A stretch of DNA of 44,909 bases from JBLMYQ01 sp050258375 (GCA_050258375.1 JBLMYQ010000065.1:1-44909), one strand, 5' to 3'; shown: positions 17,158 through 25,530, numbered from the stretch's first letter. The notes: generated by a model not told the origin, from the sequence alone. Program-made: numbers and translations.

Positions 17158-18533
17158 CTTAGAATTCCGGCAGCCTTCAGCTCATCATAGTAGTCTAACA
17201 GCTCTTGGTCCCCCATAATAAGCAAAAACCTTGAGAGTATTCTGGTTTCAGGAGTTTCCGAATCAACAACATTGTTTTTGATGAAAGCCATCAGCTTTGA
17301 AACCACCCGATAATTAGAGAATGTCTCCAGCCTTTTCTCAATCATCAATTCCTTAAGGGTTACCAAAAGCTGATAAATTTTTTCATCAGTCTTCCATATG
17401 ATCCAAAGATTATCTGCATTAAGATATACAGCTCTCTCTTTCCAATCCTGAAGCTTGTTGAAGAAGCGGTAATCTCTCTCCTCAAGCCTTACTTCAGAGG
17501 CAGTTGAGCTTTGAGCAATCCTGTCCAGTAATAAATCCCGAATTTCAGCAATTGCACTTACCGGGTCCTGGATTAGATATTCAACCTTTTCGTCAGCATT
17601 TATTGGTCCGTAAAACTCTTTTACCAAATCAATAAGCTCTTGCATTAGAACTATTTCTGCATCGCTTTCAAGAATTTCTTTAACCAGGCCTTTAACCTTA
17701 TCCGGAAGATTATCATATTGGTTGTAGCGCTCCCATGATACTACATTGAACCGGAAACCTTCCTGTATGTCCCGGCACACAAATGCAATCTTATCTGTAT
17801 AAAGCACCAGCACTCCTTCCAGTGTTCCGGCAGCTTGAGCTCTGAAGGAACTTTTTATGTTCCCAATGGACATTTCTTTGTTGACATTTACCTCTCGCCG
17901 AGGTGTAAAATGCTCTCCGCAGTGGCTTGCGCCGCCGTCGATAACGCGAATATCAACTTGAGTATTTCCAAAGAGCTCTGCTACATCAACTTCATGACTT
18001 ACATTTTTACCGCTTATACGTTGGATTGCCTTTTCGCCTCTATGGCTCCATGCAACCTGCGCACTATCGTGTATCAATCCGATAAGCCAAGCCAGAATAG
18101 CATCTGCTCCCATCCTTTTTGCCAGGCAAAAATTTACGAGTGCAGTATCAAACAAATGCACCAACCTTGTAGATGCCCCATTCTTAAGATGCAGGCACTG
18201 ATATTTCTGCCCACTTTTTCCTGCTAATATTACCAGAAGAATTTTTTCAAAATCTTCTATTGCAAAATGTGATGTCATAAAACCAAGGGGCAAGTGCTTG
18301 TTTTTGTACCGCCTTTTTGCTTCTTTTGCAAATTCGTTAAGGCTTTCGAATATCACCAGCTCATTTTCGGTAAAGTCCGCCTCGCTTACAGCAACCTCTT
18401 CAAGAACCCTTAAAATTGTTTCAATCTTGGCACCTGTGGTTTTTTGAACCTTAGATTCACATAATAAAATGTAAAGCTTTGATTCAATAGGTGTCATCTT
18501 ATCCACTTCAACATTTTGCAAAGCAGGCATCAT
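17151..18533 (-). CDS. dGTPase-like HD-domain phosphohydrolase
   Basis: The 460-residue protein aligns by motif with deoxynucleoside triphosphate triphosphohydrolases. His126 lies in STRLVHLFDTALV, His155-Asp156 in LIHDSAQVAWSHRGE, and Asp247 in YTDKIAFVCRDIQEG, matching the HD metal ligands and the DDIAY..HDIEDG motif of dGTPases. The overall sequence is divergent, so hydrolysis of dGTP to deoxyguanosine and triphosphate is inferred from family and could be another nucleotide. An N-terminal helical region of ~110 residues and a C-terminal helical region flank the HD core. GGAGAGG precedes the ATG. The gene is transcribed alone after a leader of about 255 nt with several hairpins. GC content is slightly above its neighbours. 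Confidence 0.75.
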   Translation of the reverse strand: MMPALQNVEVDKMTPIESKLYILLCESKVQKTTGAKIETILRVLEEVAVSEADFTENELVIFESLNEFAKEAKRRYKNKHLPLGFMTSHFAIEDFEKILLVILAGKSGQKYQCLHLKNGASTRLVHLFDTALVNFCLAKRMGADAILAWLIGLIHDSAQVAWSHRGEKAIQRISGKNVSHEVDVAELFGNTQVDIRVIDGGASHCGEHFTPRREVNVNKEMSIGNIKSSFRAQAAGTLEGVLVLYTDKIAFVCRDIQEGFRFNVVSWERYNQYDNLPDKVKGLVKEILESDAEIVLMQELIDLVKEFYGPINADEKVEYLIQDPVSAIAEIRDLLLDRIAQSSTASEVRLEERDYRFFNKLQDWKERAVYLNADNLWIIWKTDEKIYQLLVTLKELMIEKRLETFSNYRVVSKLMAFIKNNVVDSETPETRILSRFLLIMGDQELLDYYDELKAAGILRK

Positions 18534-18788
18534 AAACGTCCTCTCCTTTCATTTTTTCATCCATTGCTTTTCACGACCCACAATTGAACTCACGTGGCTA
18601 TCCCCTTTATTTAATCCAAGGTTGATAAAACTAAACTCCTTGGCTTTCATGGATTATAACTGTGACAATCTATGCTTTTTACATGACAAAAAAGGGGGTT
18701 GAAGTCTGTTTCGTTGGGTACACCCAACCATACAACAATCGCCAAGAATAATTGGCTTCAAAGATAATAAAATGAGATAAATCAATTC
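18534..18788 (-). promoter_or_regulatory. Long, hairpin-rich 5' leader of the HD gene (candidate cis-regulatory RNA)
   Basis: Between the predicted start site (~18788) and the ATG there are ~255 nt without an ORF. Read on the minus strand, TTGAAG (18756-18761) pairs with CTTCAA (18699-18704), enclosing two hairpins: GCCAA/TTGGC (18741-18756) and GTTGGGT/ACCCAAC (18713-18728), and followed by CCCCCTTTTTTG. Nearer the gene, ATCCAT (18649-18654) pairs with ATGGAT (18559-18564), enclosing CCAAGG/CCTTGG and CCAC/GTGG. AAAGGGG could pair with the earlier CCCCTTT. It matches no riboswitch consensus that I know. Confidence 0.4.
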
Positions 18789-18794
18789 AACAAC

Positions 18795-18823
18795 ATCATA
18801 TAATATAATAATGTTATATTCAA
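18795..18823 (-). promoter_or_regulatory. Sigma-A promoter of the HD gene
   Basis: On the minus strand, -35 TTGAAT and -10 TATGAT are 17 bases apart. The remaining ~60 bp toward 18886 is AT-rich and unremarkable. Confidence 0.5.
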
Positions 18824-18885
18824 ATATTTTTAATAAATTTTTTAAGATTTTTTGACGTTTTTTATCATTAAATTTAAAAAATAAA

Positions 18886-18910
18886 ATCCCACCTTAAAAA
18901 AGGCGGGATA
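18886..18910 (-). terminator. Intrinsic terminator of the 100-residue Cys protein gene
   Basis: The minus-strand stem ATCCCGCCTT/AAGGTGGGAT (one G-T pair) is followed by TTTTATTTTTT. Confidence 0.8.
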
Positions 18911-18942
18911 AAAACAATATACTTTTCAATTTTTACTTTCTA

Positions 18943-19245
18943 TCAGGCTGTCTCTTTTCCCTTTGCATTACGTACTTTATAAAATTCTTTACTTGCTTCA
19001 TACTGCTTACGCGTAATTATGAAGAAGTCTTCATAAGAAAAGCCACATTCAGTCGTACAAAGAAGAAAAATCTCCTCCCCAGCCTTGAGGGCTTTTATGT
19101 AACAACCCTCATTTACACAATTGTTCGGCAGCATAAAACTTTCAAGGACTTGGATATCCTCAATATCCGCCAAGTTTTCTACCCGTACGGCAACACATGT
19201 AGCACACAGCGTTCCTTGAGATACTAATAACTCCTCCAGTCTCAT
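18943..19245 (-). CDS. Unrecognised 100-residue protein with six cysteines
   Basis: I do not recognise this protein. The six cysteines fall in three pairs: C14-x2-C17, C43-x4-C48 and C63-x3-C67, a pattern that suggests metal binding or disulfides. It has no signal peptide from the chosen start. That start, the ATG at 19245, has GGGGGATGTAAA in front; the frame is open upstream through a hydrophobic stretch (LNYIFCCLLFFLKGG), but the codons there are not preceded by a ribosome site and overlap AT-rich spacer. It lies 91 bases after ylzJ and probably ends the tepA-ylzJ transcript. Confidence 0.7.
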   Translation of the reverse strand: MRLEELLVSQGTLCATCVAVRVENLADIEDIQVLESFMLPNNCVNEGCYIKALKAGEEIFLLCTTECGFSYEDFFIITRKQYEASKEFYKVRNAKGKETA

Positions 19246-19336
19246 TTTACATCCCCCTTTCAAAAAAAATAAAAGGCAACAAAAAATATAATTTAAACTA
19301 AACAATTTCTTATAATTTATCATCAAATTTATAAAA

Positions 19337-19579
19337 TTACAATCCTGTAATCAAATTTTGCAACACATTTATTCTTGTTCCCGGCTGTAATCCAGGTTCA
19401 AGAAATGCTTTTGGGGATGAGCTTAAAACCCTTGAAATCATATAATCAGAACTGTCTTTTTTAACAGGAATAACCTCTATTATTTCTCCTTTATACTTTA
19501 CTTTCAAAGGTTTTGCATAATATTCTTCCTCTTCATTTTTAAAAACAACTTCAGGCGGAATAATAGAATATAGTATCAC
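19337..19579 (-). CDS. ylzJ: YlzJ-like protein
   Basis: This 80-residue protein matches the YlzJ family, of unknown function, which sits directly after tepA in many spore-forming Firmicutes. The family start VILYSIIPPEVVF (with initiator GTG) and the middle IISRVLSS-like segment (MISRVLSSSPKAFLEPG) are visible. I chose the GTG at 19579, preceded by GGGGAGGGAAG; it overlaps the tepA stop codon by four bases (GTGA), so translation is coupled. The shared operon suggests a role linked to the TepA protease. Confidence 0.82.
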   Translation of the reverse strand: MILYSIIPPEVVFKNEEEEYYAKPLKVKYKGEIIEVIPVKKDSSDYMISRVLSSSPKAFLEPGLQPGTRINVLQNLITGL

Positions 19580-20340
19580 ATTACTTCCCTCCCCTTGCAA
19601 ACACAAGCATCCTTTTTATTAATCTCAATTATTTCATAGAGCTTTTTCAAGGAATCAGAAACCCCTCCTAAAGAATCTATGATTCCATTTCTAACAGCCT
19701 CTTCGCCAAATAAAACCGTACCGACATCATTTGCAAGCTCTCCTGTTTTAAGCATTAATTCTCGAAATCTTTCATTGCTTATCTTTGAATTTTTCACAAC
19801 AAACTGAACAACCCTTTGCTGCATTTTCTCAAAATATTCGTATGTCTGAGGCACCCCAATAATCATTCCATTCAGTCTTATTGGATGAATAGTCATTGTT
19901 GCAGACGGTGCAATATATGAAAAATCTGCAGCAACAGCCAAAGGAACACCTATACTGTGTCCCCCGCCCAAAACCAGTGAAACAGTTGGTTTCGACATTG
20001 TAGCAACCATCTCAGCTATTGCCAGACCAGCTTCAACGTCTCCTCCTACAGTATTCAGTATAAGAAGTAATCCTTCAATTTCCGGATTATCCTCAATTGC
20101 AACAAGCTGAGGAATAATATGTTCATATTTTGTGGTTTTATTCTGTGACGGAAGCACAATATGCCCCTCAATCTGCCCAATTATTGTAAGGCAGTGTATA
20201 TTGGTTTTCATATTTGGAAGGTTAGTTTCTCCAAAATCCTTTATATCTTCTGCTTCATTCTGTTCTTTGTTTGTATCTTCTTCAATTAATCCACTTTGAT
20301 TAAAAGTAATTTTTTGAGAATAACTGTTATCAGACTTCAT
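19576..20340 (-). CDS. tepA: ClpP-family serine protease TepA (translocation-enhancing protein)
   Basis: The 254-residue protein has the ClpP/crotonase fold. The catalytic serine lies in LGGGHSIGVPLA (ClpP GxASxG region), the histidine in MTIHPIRLNG, and the oxyanion region in LILNTVGGDVEAG. TepA of Bacillus is linked to protein secretion and spore-membrane processes; the substrate here is unknown. There is no signal peptide. The first ~55 residues are polar and probably disordered. The ATG at 20340 is eight bases after AAGGAG; an upstream in-frame start overlaps the thrS terminator and is rejected. Confidence 0.88.
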   Translation of the reverse strand: MKSDNSYSQKITFNQSGLIEEDTNKEQNEAEDIKDFGETNLPNMKTNIHCLTIIGQIEGHIVLPSQNKTTKYEHIIPQLVAIEDNPEIEGLLLILNTVGGDVEAGLAIAEMVATMSKPTVSLVLGGGHSIGVPLAVAADFSYIAPSATMTIHPIRLNGMIIGVPQTYEYFEKMQQRVVQFVVKNSKISNERFRELMLKTGELANDVGTVLFGEEAVRNGIIDSLGGVSDSLKKLYEIIEINKKDACVCKGREVM

Positions 20341-20362
20341 ATAAACACTCCTTGAAAAATAA

Positions 20363-20391
20363 AAATTGGGTAAGAATATCTTACCCAATTT
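20363..20391 (-). terminator. Intrinsic terminator of thrS
   Basis: A perfect stem AAATTGGGTAAGA with its complement is followed on the minus strand by TTTTATTTTTC. Confidence 0.9.
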
Positions 20392-20418
20392 CAAAGCTGC
20401 TTATGTGAAGTTCTTTAG

Positions 20419-22326
20419 CTATATAATTCTTTCTTCATTTTCTTTTACAATTTTAGAAACAAAATCATCAATACTTAATGTTCCCAAATCTCCTTCTTTC
20501 CTGCTTCTAACAGCTACTGTTCCTGCTTCAACTTCTTTATCTCCGATAACCAGCATATAAGGAATCTTTTCAAGCTGCGCTTCTCTAACTTTATAGCCAA
20601 TTTTCTCATTTCTTGAGTCAATTTCAACCCTGAATCCTGCAAGCTGCATTATATCTCTAAGCTTCTCTGCATAATCAATATGCTTATCAAGAACAGAAAG
20701 CACCTTTACCTGGACTGGGGCAATCCAAAGCGGGAAAGCTCCTGCATAATGCTCTGTTAAAATTGCTAAAAATCTTTCTATACTTCCAAATACGACCCTA
20801 TGAATCATTACAGGTCTATGCTTTTCTCCATCAGTTCCAACGTACGTAAGTTCAAACTTCTCCGGCATTTGGAAATCAAGTTGAATAGTACCACACTGCC
20901 ATGTTCTTCCAATCGAATCTTCAAGATGAAAATCAATTTTGGGACCGTAAAAAGCACCATCTCCCTCATTAATCTTGTAATCCATACCTTTATATTCCAA
21001 TGCATCTTTTAACGCATTGGTTGCATGATTCCAATCTTCATCGCTTCCCATTGAATTTTCTGGCCTTGTTGACAATTCAACCTTGTATTTGAATCCGAAA
21101 ACTCCATACACGTAATCAATCAAATCGATTACGCCTATTATTTCATCCCTAATCTGCTCAGGAAGCATGAATATATGGGCATCATCCTGAGTAAAGCATC
21201 TTACTCTGAAAAGTCCGTGGAGGGCACCGGAAAGTTCGTGTCTGTGAACAAGCCCCAATTCTGCAACTCTCTGTGGAAAATCCCTGTATGAGTGTATTTT
21301 TCTCTTGTAAGCAAGCATACCACCCGGGCAATTCATAGGCTTTACAGCATAAATCTGTTCATCAATATTTGTAAAATACATATTTTCTTTATAATGGTTC
21401 CAGTGCCCTGAACGATGCCAAAGGTCTTCATTTAGTATGATAGGTGTTTTTATTTCCTGGTATCCTCTTTTTGTATGCTCATTCCTCCAAAAATCTTCAA
21501 GAATATTTCTTATAATCATCCCTTTAGGCAGGAAGAAAGGAAAACCAGGGCCTTCATCTGCAAGCATAAATAAATCAAGCTCTTTCCCAATCTTCCTATG
21601 GTCTCTCTTTTTAGCTTCTTCAAGCATATTCAAATAAGCATCCAAATCGGCTTTTTTATTAAATGAAGTACCATATATCCTCTGAAGCATCTTATTCTTC
21701 TCATTGCCCCTCCAATAAGCACCGGCTACAGATAATAACTTTACAGCTTTAACCTTTCCAGTTGAAGGAATGTGAGGGCCTGCGCACAAATCAACAAAAT
21801 CCCCCTGCTTATAAAAAGAAATTATTTCCCCTTCAGGCAAATCACTTATCAATTCAACCTTGTAGGGTTCTCCCTTTTCCTCCATAAGCTTAATAGCCTC
21901 TTCCCTAGGTAAAGTGAATTTTTCCAGTTTCAAGTCTTCTTTAATTACATTTTCCATTTCTTTTTCGATTTTTTCCAAATCTTCTGAGGAGAATGGAGTG
22001 TCCAAATCAAAATCATAATAAAATCCATTATCAATTGCAGGACCAATTGCAAGCCTGGCAGCAGGATAAAGCCTCTTAACAGCTTGTGCCAATATGTGAG
22101 AAGAAGTGTGCCTGTATGCTTTCTTCCCTGCATCATCTTCAAAAGTTAAGATGTTTAATGATACATCATTTTCAACAGGGGTTGATAAATCAATAACCTT
22201 TCCATCCAATTCGGCAGCAACTGCATTTCGTGCCAACCCCTGGCTGATTGACTCAACGATTTGCATTACTACAGTTCCTTTGTCATACTCTCTTACAGAA
22301 CCATCTTTCAAAGTAATTTTTATCAT
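20419..22326 (-). CDS. thrS: Threonyl-tRNA synthetase
   Basis: This enzyme charges tRNA-Thr. The 635-residue protein has all the usual domains: TGS (1-62, KDGSVREYDKGT), the editing domain with HTSSHILAQAVKRL, the class II core with motif 2 around ELSGALHGLFRVRCFTQDD and zinc ligands including the Cys in MNCPGGM, and the C-terminal anticodon-binding domain (WIAPVQVKVL). I chose the ATG at 22326, seven bases after GGAGG; an ATG two codons earlier abuts the ribosome site. It is controlled by a T-box leader whose likely specifier is ACC (Thr). A copy of repeat family A sits between the T-box terminator and the gene. Confidence 0.97.
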   Translation of the reverse strand: MIKITLKDGSVREYDKGTVVMQIVESISQGLARNAVAAELDGKVIDLSTPVENDVSLNILTFEDDAGKKAYRHTSSHILAQAVKRLYPAARLAIGPAIDNGFYYDFDLDTPFSSEDLEKIEKEMENVIKEDLKLEKFTLPREEAIKLMEEKGEPYKVELISDLPEGEIISFYKQGDFVDLCAGPHIPSTGKVKAVKLLSVAGAYWRGNEKNKMLQRIYGTSFNKKADLDAYLNMLEEAKKRDHRKIGKELDLFMLADEGPGFPFFLPKGMIIRNILEDFWRNEHTKRGYQEIKTPIILNEDLWHRSGHWNHYKENMYFTNIDEQIYAVKPMNCPGGMLAYKRKIHSYRDFPQRVAELGLVHRHELSGALHGLFRVRCFTQDDAHIFMLPEQIRDEIIGVIDLIDYVYGVFGFKYKVELSTRPENSMGSDEDWNHATNALKDALEYKGMDYKINEGDGAFYGPKIDFHLEDSIGRTWQCGTIQLDFQMPEKFELTYVGTDGEKHRPVMIHRVVFGSIERFLAILTEHYAGAFPLWIAPVQVKVLSVLDKHIDYAEKLRDIMQLAGFRVEIDSRNEKIGYKVREAQLEKIPYMLVIGDKEVEAGTVAVRSRKEGDLGTLSIDDFVSKIVKENEERII

Positions 22327-22344
22327 ATTCATTCCTCCCTTTAA

Positions 22345-22361
22345 AATAGTGTAAAGTGTAA
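22345..22361. repeat. Short repeat AATAGTGTAAAGTGTAA (shared with the gpmI end)
   Basis: It is an exact inverted match to 31756-31772 and continues into degenerate copies of GTAAA(G/A) up to ~22378. Confidence 0.75.
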
Positions 22362-22393
22362 AATGTAAAGTTTAAAGTTGATAGTCAAATTCA

Positions 22394-22510
22394 AAAATCG
22401 TCAGAAGCAAGTATGGCTAGAAAGAAGTAAAGTCCAAAAGCGGAGCATATGTGTTATATGTGAGCATTTTACTTGCGATGACTGACACCGCAAGACGACG
22501 TTCATCACCA
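22394..22510. repeat. Interspersed repeat family A, copy 1
   Basis: It shares aaaatcgtcagaagcaa, AAAAGCGGAGC, TGTGAGCATTTT and the tail GACT-AC-C-G-AAGAC with 37137-37290. The core 22436-22470 is a hairpin closed by AAAA/TTTT with inner arms CATAT/ATATG, where copy 2 has CGTAC/GTACG. Confidence 0.8.
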
Positions 22511-22514
22511 TTTT

Positions 22515-22719
22515 AAACGCCCCTGCATAAATGCAGGGGCGTTGTTGACGCGGTTCCACCCTAATTGGCTCTCTTAGTGACTATATCGTAGTCAACGGCT
22601 TTCGCAAACTCAGGGGTAGTCTTCGGTTGATATCTCTTAAGAAGGATTCCAGCCACGTCCTTCTCTCTCTAAAAGCACTTCTCAACTTACTCTTCCCATC
22701 ATTGTCAAGAATATTTATT
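22515..22719 (-). promoter_or_regulatory. T-box riboswitch (tRNA-Thr) controlling thrS
   Basis: On the minus strand the conserved T-box AGGGTGGAACCGCG is at 22549-22562, followed by a strong terminator hairpin at 22515-22543 (AACGCCCCTGCAT with its complement, then TTT). Stem I contains the AGAGAGAG and GGCTGGAA elements and, in the 3' side of the specifier loop, ACC (22625-22627), a threonine codon that matches the gene. Uncharged tRNA-Thr should pair with the T-box bulge and stabilise the antiterminator. Confidence 0.93.
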
Positions 22720-22725
22720 TATCTA

Positions 22726-22753
22726 ATTATATATTATATTTAATAATTGTCAA
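22726..22753 (-). promoter_or_regulatory. Sigma-A promoter of thrS
   Basis: On the minus strand, -35 TTGACA and -10 TATAAT are 16 bases apart, just upstream of the T-box leader. Confidence 0.65.
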
Positions 22754-22794
22754 TAAGTTGAAAAAAATTTGGGACAGCCAATCGGTATGGTTTT

Positions 22795-24174
22795 TCAACC
22801 ATTCCTTTTCTCCCTTCTTCTCTTGACCCAGCCTTCCTTATTTTCCTGTCTTGCACGGGCAATTGCAAGAGAATCCTCCGGAACCTCATCAGTTATAGTC
22901 GAGCCTGCCGCCGTATAAGCATTTTTCCCAATCCTTACCGGTGAAACCAGGTTTGTATTGCAGCCAATAAATGCATTATCTTGAACAGTACTTCTATGCT
23001 TTTTAACCCCATCGTAATTTACTACTACTGTTCCGCATCCAAAATTAACATTCTTTCCTACATCGCAATCCCCAATGTATGAAAGATGTGAAACCTTTGA
23101 GTTATCATCAATTACGGAATTTTTAATCTCTACAAAATCTCCGATTTTTACATTTGCACCAATTCTGCTTCCGGGTCTTAAGTACGCAAAAGGTCCGATG
23201 TGACTGTTTTCACCTACTTCGCTGTCAATAACAACCGAATTCATAACCTCAGCTCTATCTTTTACAGTTGAATTAATTATCCTCGAGCCCGGTCCGATTA
23301 TGCATTCTTCTCCAATAACCGAGTTACTCTCAATAATGGTTCCTGGATAAATAATTGTATCCATTCCAATCTTTGCTGATGGTTCAATATAAGTTGATGC
23401 AGGGTCTATAATTGTCACTCCGGCTCTCATATAATCTTCAAGAATCACCTTTCTCATTTCATTTGCAGCCTGATTTAACTGAATACGGTCATTTATTCCC
23501 ATTATCTCGTAATTATTAGCAATCTTATAGGTATCAACCTTTTTACCCTGCTTAATAAGAATTTCGATTACATCAGTAAGGTAATACTCATTCTGCTTAT
23601 TGTTATTGCTTATTTTGCCAAGAGCCTCAACAAGAAGCTCAGTATTGAAACAATAAAGTCCTGAGTTTATTTCCTTTATTTTTTTCTCTTCCTCCGAAGC
23701 ATCCTTATCTTCAACTATTTTAATAACCTTTCCTTTGGAATCCTTTGCTATTCTTCCATAGCCTGCCGGGTTTTCAAAATCTGCAGTAAGAATCGTTCCT
23801 GCATTATTTCCTTCAATATGCTTTTTTACTGCATTTTTTATTGTATCAGGGCTTATAAGAGGCATATCGCCGCACATAACTATTATATTGCCACCTTTAT
23901 TCTTCAGTAAAGGGATTACCTGCATAACCGCATGACCTGTTCCCAATTGCTGCTCCTGTACTGCATATTCCGCCTTATCTCCCATACACTGCTTAACTTC
24001 TTCAGCCTTATGACCAACAACAATAACCTTATTTTTTATACCTGCCAAGGTTGCAGCATCAATAACCCATTCAATCAGAGCTTTCCCTAATATCCTGTGA
24101 GTAACCTTCGAATGCTTTGTCTTCATTCTCTTGCCTTCGCCTGCAGCAAGTATTACTGCAATAAAATCCGTCAT
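22795..24174 (-). CDS. glmU: Bifunctional GlmU: N-acetylglucosamine-1-phosphate uridyltransferase / glucosamine-1-phosphate acetyltransferase
   Basis: The enzyme makes UDP-GlcNAc, the precursor of peptidoglycan and teichoic acids, in two steps. The N-terminal Rossmann pyrophosphorylase shows LAAGEGKRMKTKHSKVTH, GTGHAVMQ and VMCGDMPL. From ~250 to the end is a left-handed beta-helix of hexapeptide repeats (IGMDTIIYPG, VIGEECIIGPG), with acetyltransferase residues in FVEIKNSVID and VVVNYDGVKKH. The 459-residue length is normal. GGAGGG precedes the ATG. It lies downstream of an aminotransferase gene in the same direction; a copy of repeat family C separates them. Confidence 0.96.
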   Translation of the reverse strand: MTDFIAVILAAGEGKRMKTKHSKVTHRILGKALIEWVIDAATLAGIKNKVIVVGHKAEEVKQCMGDKAEYAVQEQQLGTGHAVMQVIPLLKNKGGNIIVMCGDMPLISPDTIKNAVKKHIEGNNAGTILTADFENPAGYGRIAKDSKGKVIKIVEDKDASEEEKKIKEINSGLYCFNTELLVEALGKISNNNKQNEYYLTDVIEILIKQGKKVDTYKIANNYEIMGINDRIQLNQAANEMRKVILEDYMRAGVTIIDPASTYIEPSAKIGMDTIIYPGTIIESNSVIGEECIIGPGSRIINSTVKDRAEVMNSVVIDSEVGENSHIGPFAYLRPGSRIGANVKIGDFVEIKNSVIDDNSKVSHLSYIGDCDVGKNVNFGCGTVVVNYDGVKKHRSTVQDNAFIGCNTNLVSPVRIGKNAYTAAGSTITDEVPEDSLAIARARQENKEGWVKRRREKRNG

Positions 24175-24204
24175 CTTATCCCTCCATCTATTATTACTCT
24201 AATT

Positions 24205-24242
24205 CCTCTCTATTGAAAAGAGAGGGGCTAGGGGTGAGTTAT
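24205..24242. repeat. Interspersed repeat family C, copy overlapping the aminotransferase stop
   Basis: The hairpin CCTCTC/GAGAGG (24205-24225) is followed by CTAGGGGTGAGTTAT (24228-24242). The last 15 bases are identical to 33329-33343 and 14 of them to 40885-40898. Confidence 0.85.
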
Positions 24243-25418
24243 TTGTGCTAATCTTTCTATTCCTACCTCTATATCATTCCCCGATGCATTTGAAAAATTG
24301 AGCCTCATTGTATTTTTCCCTCCTCCTTCTGCATAGAAGGGAAAGCCCGGAATAAATGCAACCTTATTTTCAACAGCTTCCTTCAAAAGCTCTGATGTAT
24401 TCACACGAGAATCAAGAGTGAGCCATAGGAACAGCCCCCCATCAGGCTCTGTCCACTTCGCCTTCTTCTTCATATGCTTATCCAGCATCTCTAGCATCAG
24501 ATTCCTTTTCTTAGAATAATCCTCATTTATACTTTTAATATGTTTTATTAGATTAGTTGTCGCAAATTCGTAAACAATTGCCTGCGAGAGAGTAGGTGTA
24601 TGTAAATCATTAGCCTGCTTGCAGATTATCATTCTTCTTAGAATCTCTTTATCTGCTATTGCATAACCTACTCTAAGCCCCGGAGAAATAATTTTTGAAA
24701 AGCTTCCCAGATATATTACCTGACAATTTGCATCCATGGACTTAAGCGCAGGAAGCCTATCATTCTTGCACCTTATATCAGCATAGTACCTTAGTTCTAC
24801 ATACGGGTCATCTTCAATTACAACTACATTTGTTTTATTTATTATATTCATAATCCTTTCCCTTCTGTCCTGAGAAAGGGTTATCCCTGTAGGGTTCTGG
24901 TAGTGTGGTATTGTATAAAGAAGCTTGGGCTTGAATTCTCTTATTTTAATTTCCAGATCTTCCGGAATTATTCCGTCCTGATCCATTTCAACGGGTATTA
25001 TTCTTGCCTCATAACCTTTGAAGGTCTGAATAGCTGAAAGAAAGGTCGGATTTTCAACAAGAACATAATCTCCGGGATTTATAAAGCTCTTTGCCGCCAA
25101 ATCTATTCCCTGTGAAGAACCTGAAACTACAAATACATTATCTGGTTCGGTTTCTATCGCGTACCTCTTTACCCATGAAGCAATAAACTCACGAAGCGGA
25201 TTATACCCCTCTGTAACTCCATACTGGAGAATCTTTTGCCCTTGCTGTTCTAAAATTTTTGCTGTAATTTCTTTTATTTCATCAATAGGAAAAGAATCCG
25301 GTGAAGGCAGTCCGCCTGCAAAGGATATTAAATCCGGCATCTGTGCCAGCTTGAATATTTCCCTGATGACATTTTCATTAAGTCCTGTCATCCTGTTTGC
25401 AAAATTATATGAATTCAA
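24228..25418 (-). CDS. PLP-dependent aminotransferase (class I/II, 2-aminoadipate/LysN-like)
   Basis: The 396-residue protein belongs to fold type I aminotransferases related to MocR C-terminal domains and to 2-aminoadipate transaminases. The N-terminal SFAGGLPSPDSFP motif, NPTFLSAIQTF, the Asp/Tyr site VVIEDDPYVELRY and the PLP lysine in YLGSFSKIISPGLRVGY are present. The amino acid substrate cannot be fixed. The start is a TTG (25416-25418) with AAAGGAAG upstream. The last residues Ile-Thr-His-Pro and the TAG stop are encoded by repeat family C, so the natural C-terminus was probably replaced. Confidence 0.86.
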   Translation of the reverse strand: MNSYNFANRMTGLNENVIREIFKLAQMPDLISFAGGLPSPDSFPIDEIKEITAKILEQQGQKILQYGVTEGYNPLREFIASWVKRYAIETEPDNVFVVSGSSQGIDLAAKSFINPGDYVLVENPTFLSAIQTFKGYEARIIPVEMDQDGIIPEDLEIKIREFKPKLLYTIPHYQNPTGITLSQDRRERIMNIINKTNVVVIEDDPYVELRYYADIRCKNDRLPALKSMDANCQVIYLGSFSKIISPGLRVGYAIADKEILRRMIICKQANDLHTPTLSQAIVYEFATTNLIKHIKSINEDYSKKRNLMLEMLDKHMKKKAKWTEPDGGLFLWLTLDSRVNTSELLKEAVENKVAFIPGFPFYAEGGGKNTMRLNFSNASGNDIEVGIERLAQITHP

Positions 25419-25530
25419 TTACTATCACTTCCTTTAATCTAGTGTTAAATTATATTGGCTTTTGATGATATGCCTCTGAAATAGAACGCCTATATTATAG
25501 CAAAATACTTAAGAAATTAAAATAAAATTC

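Noticed and set aside
17835..18227. Open frame of 130 codons antisense to the HD gene
   Set aside because: The HD gene has full motifs and a good ribosome site; the antisense frame has neither.
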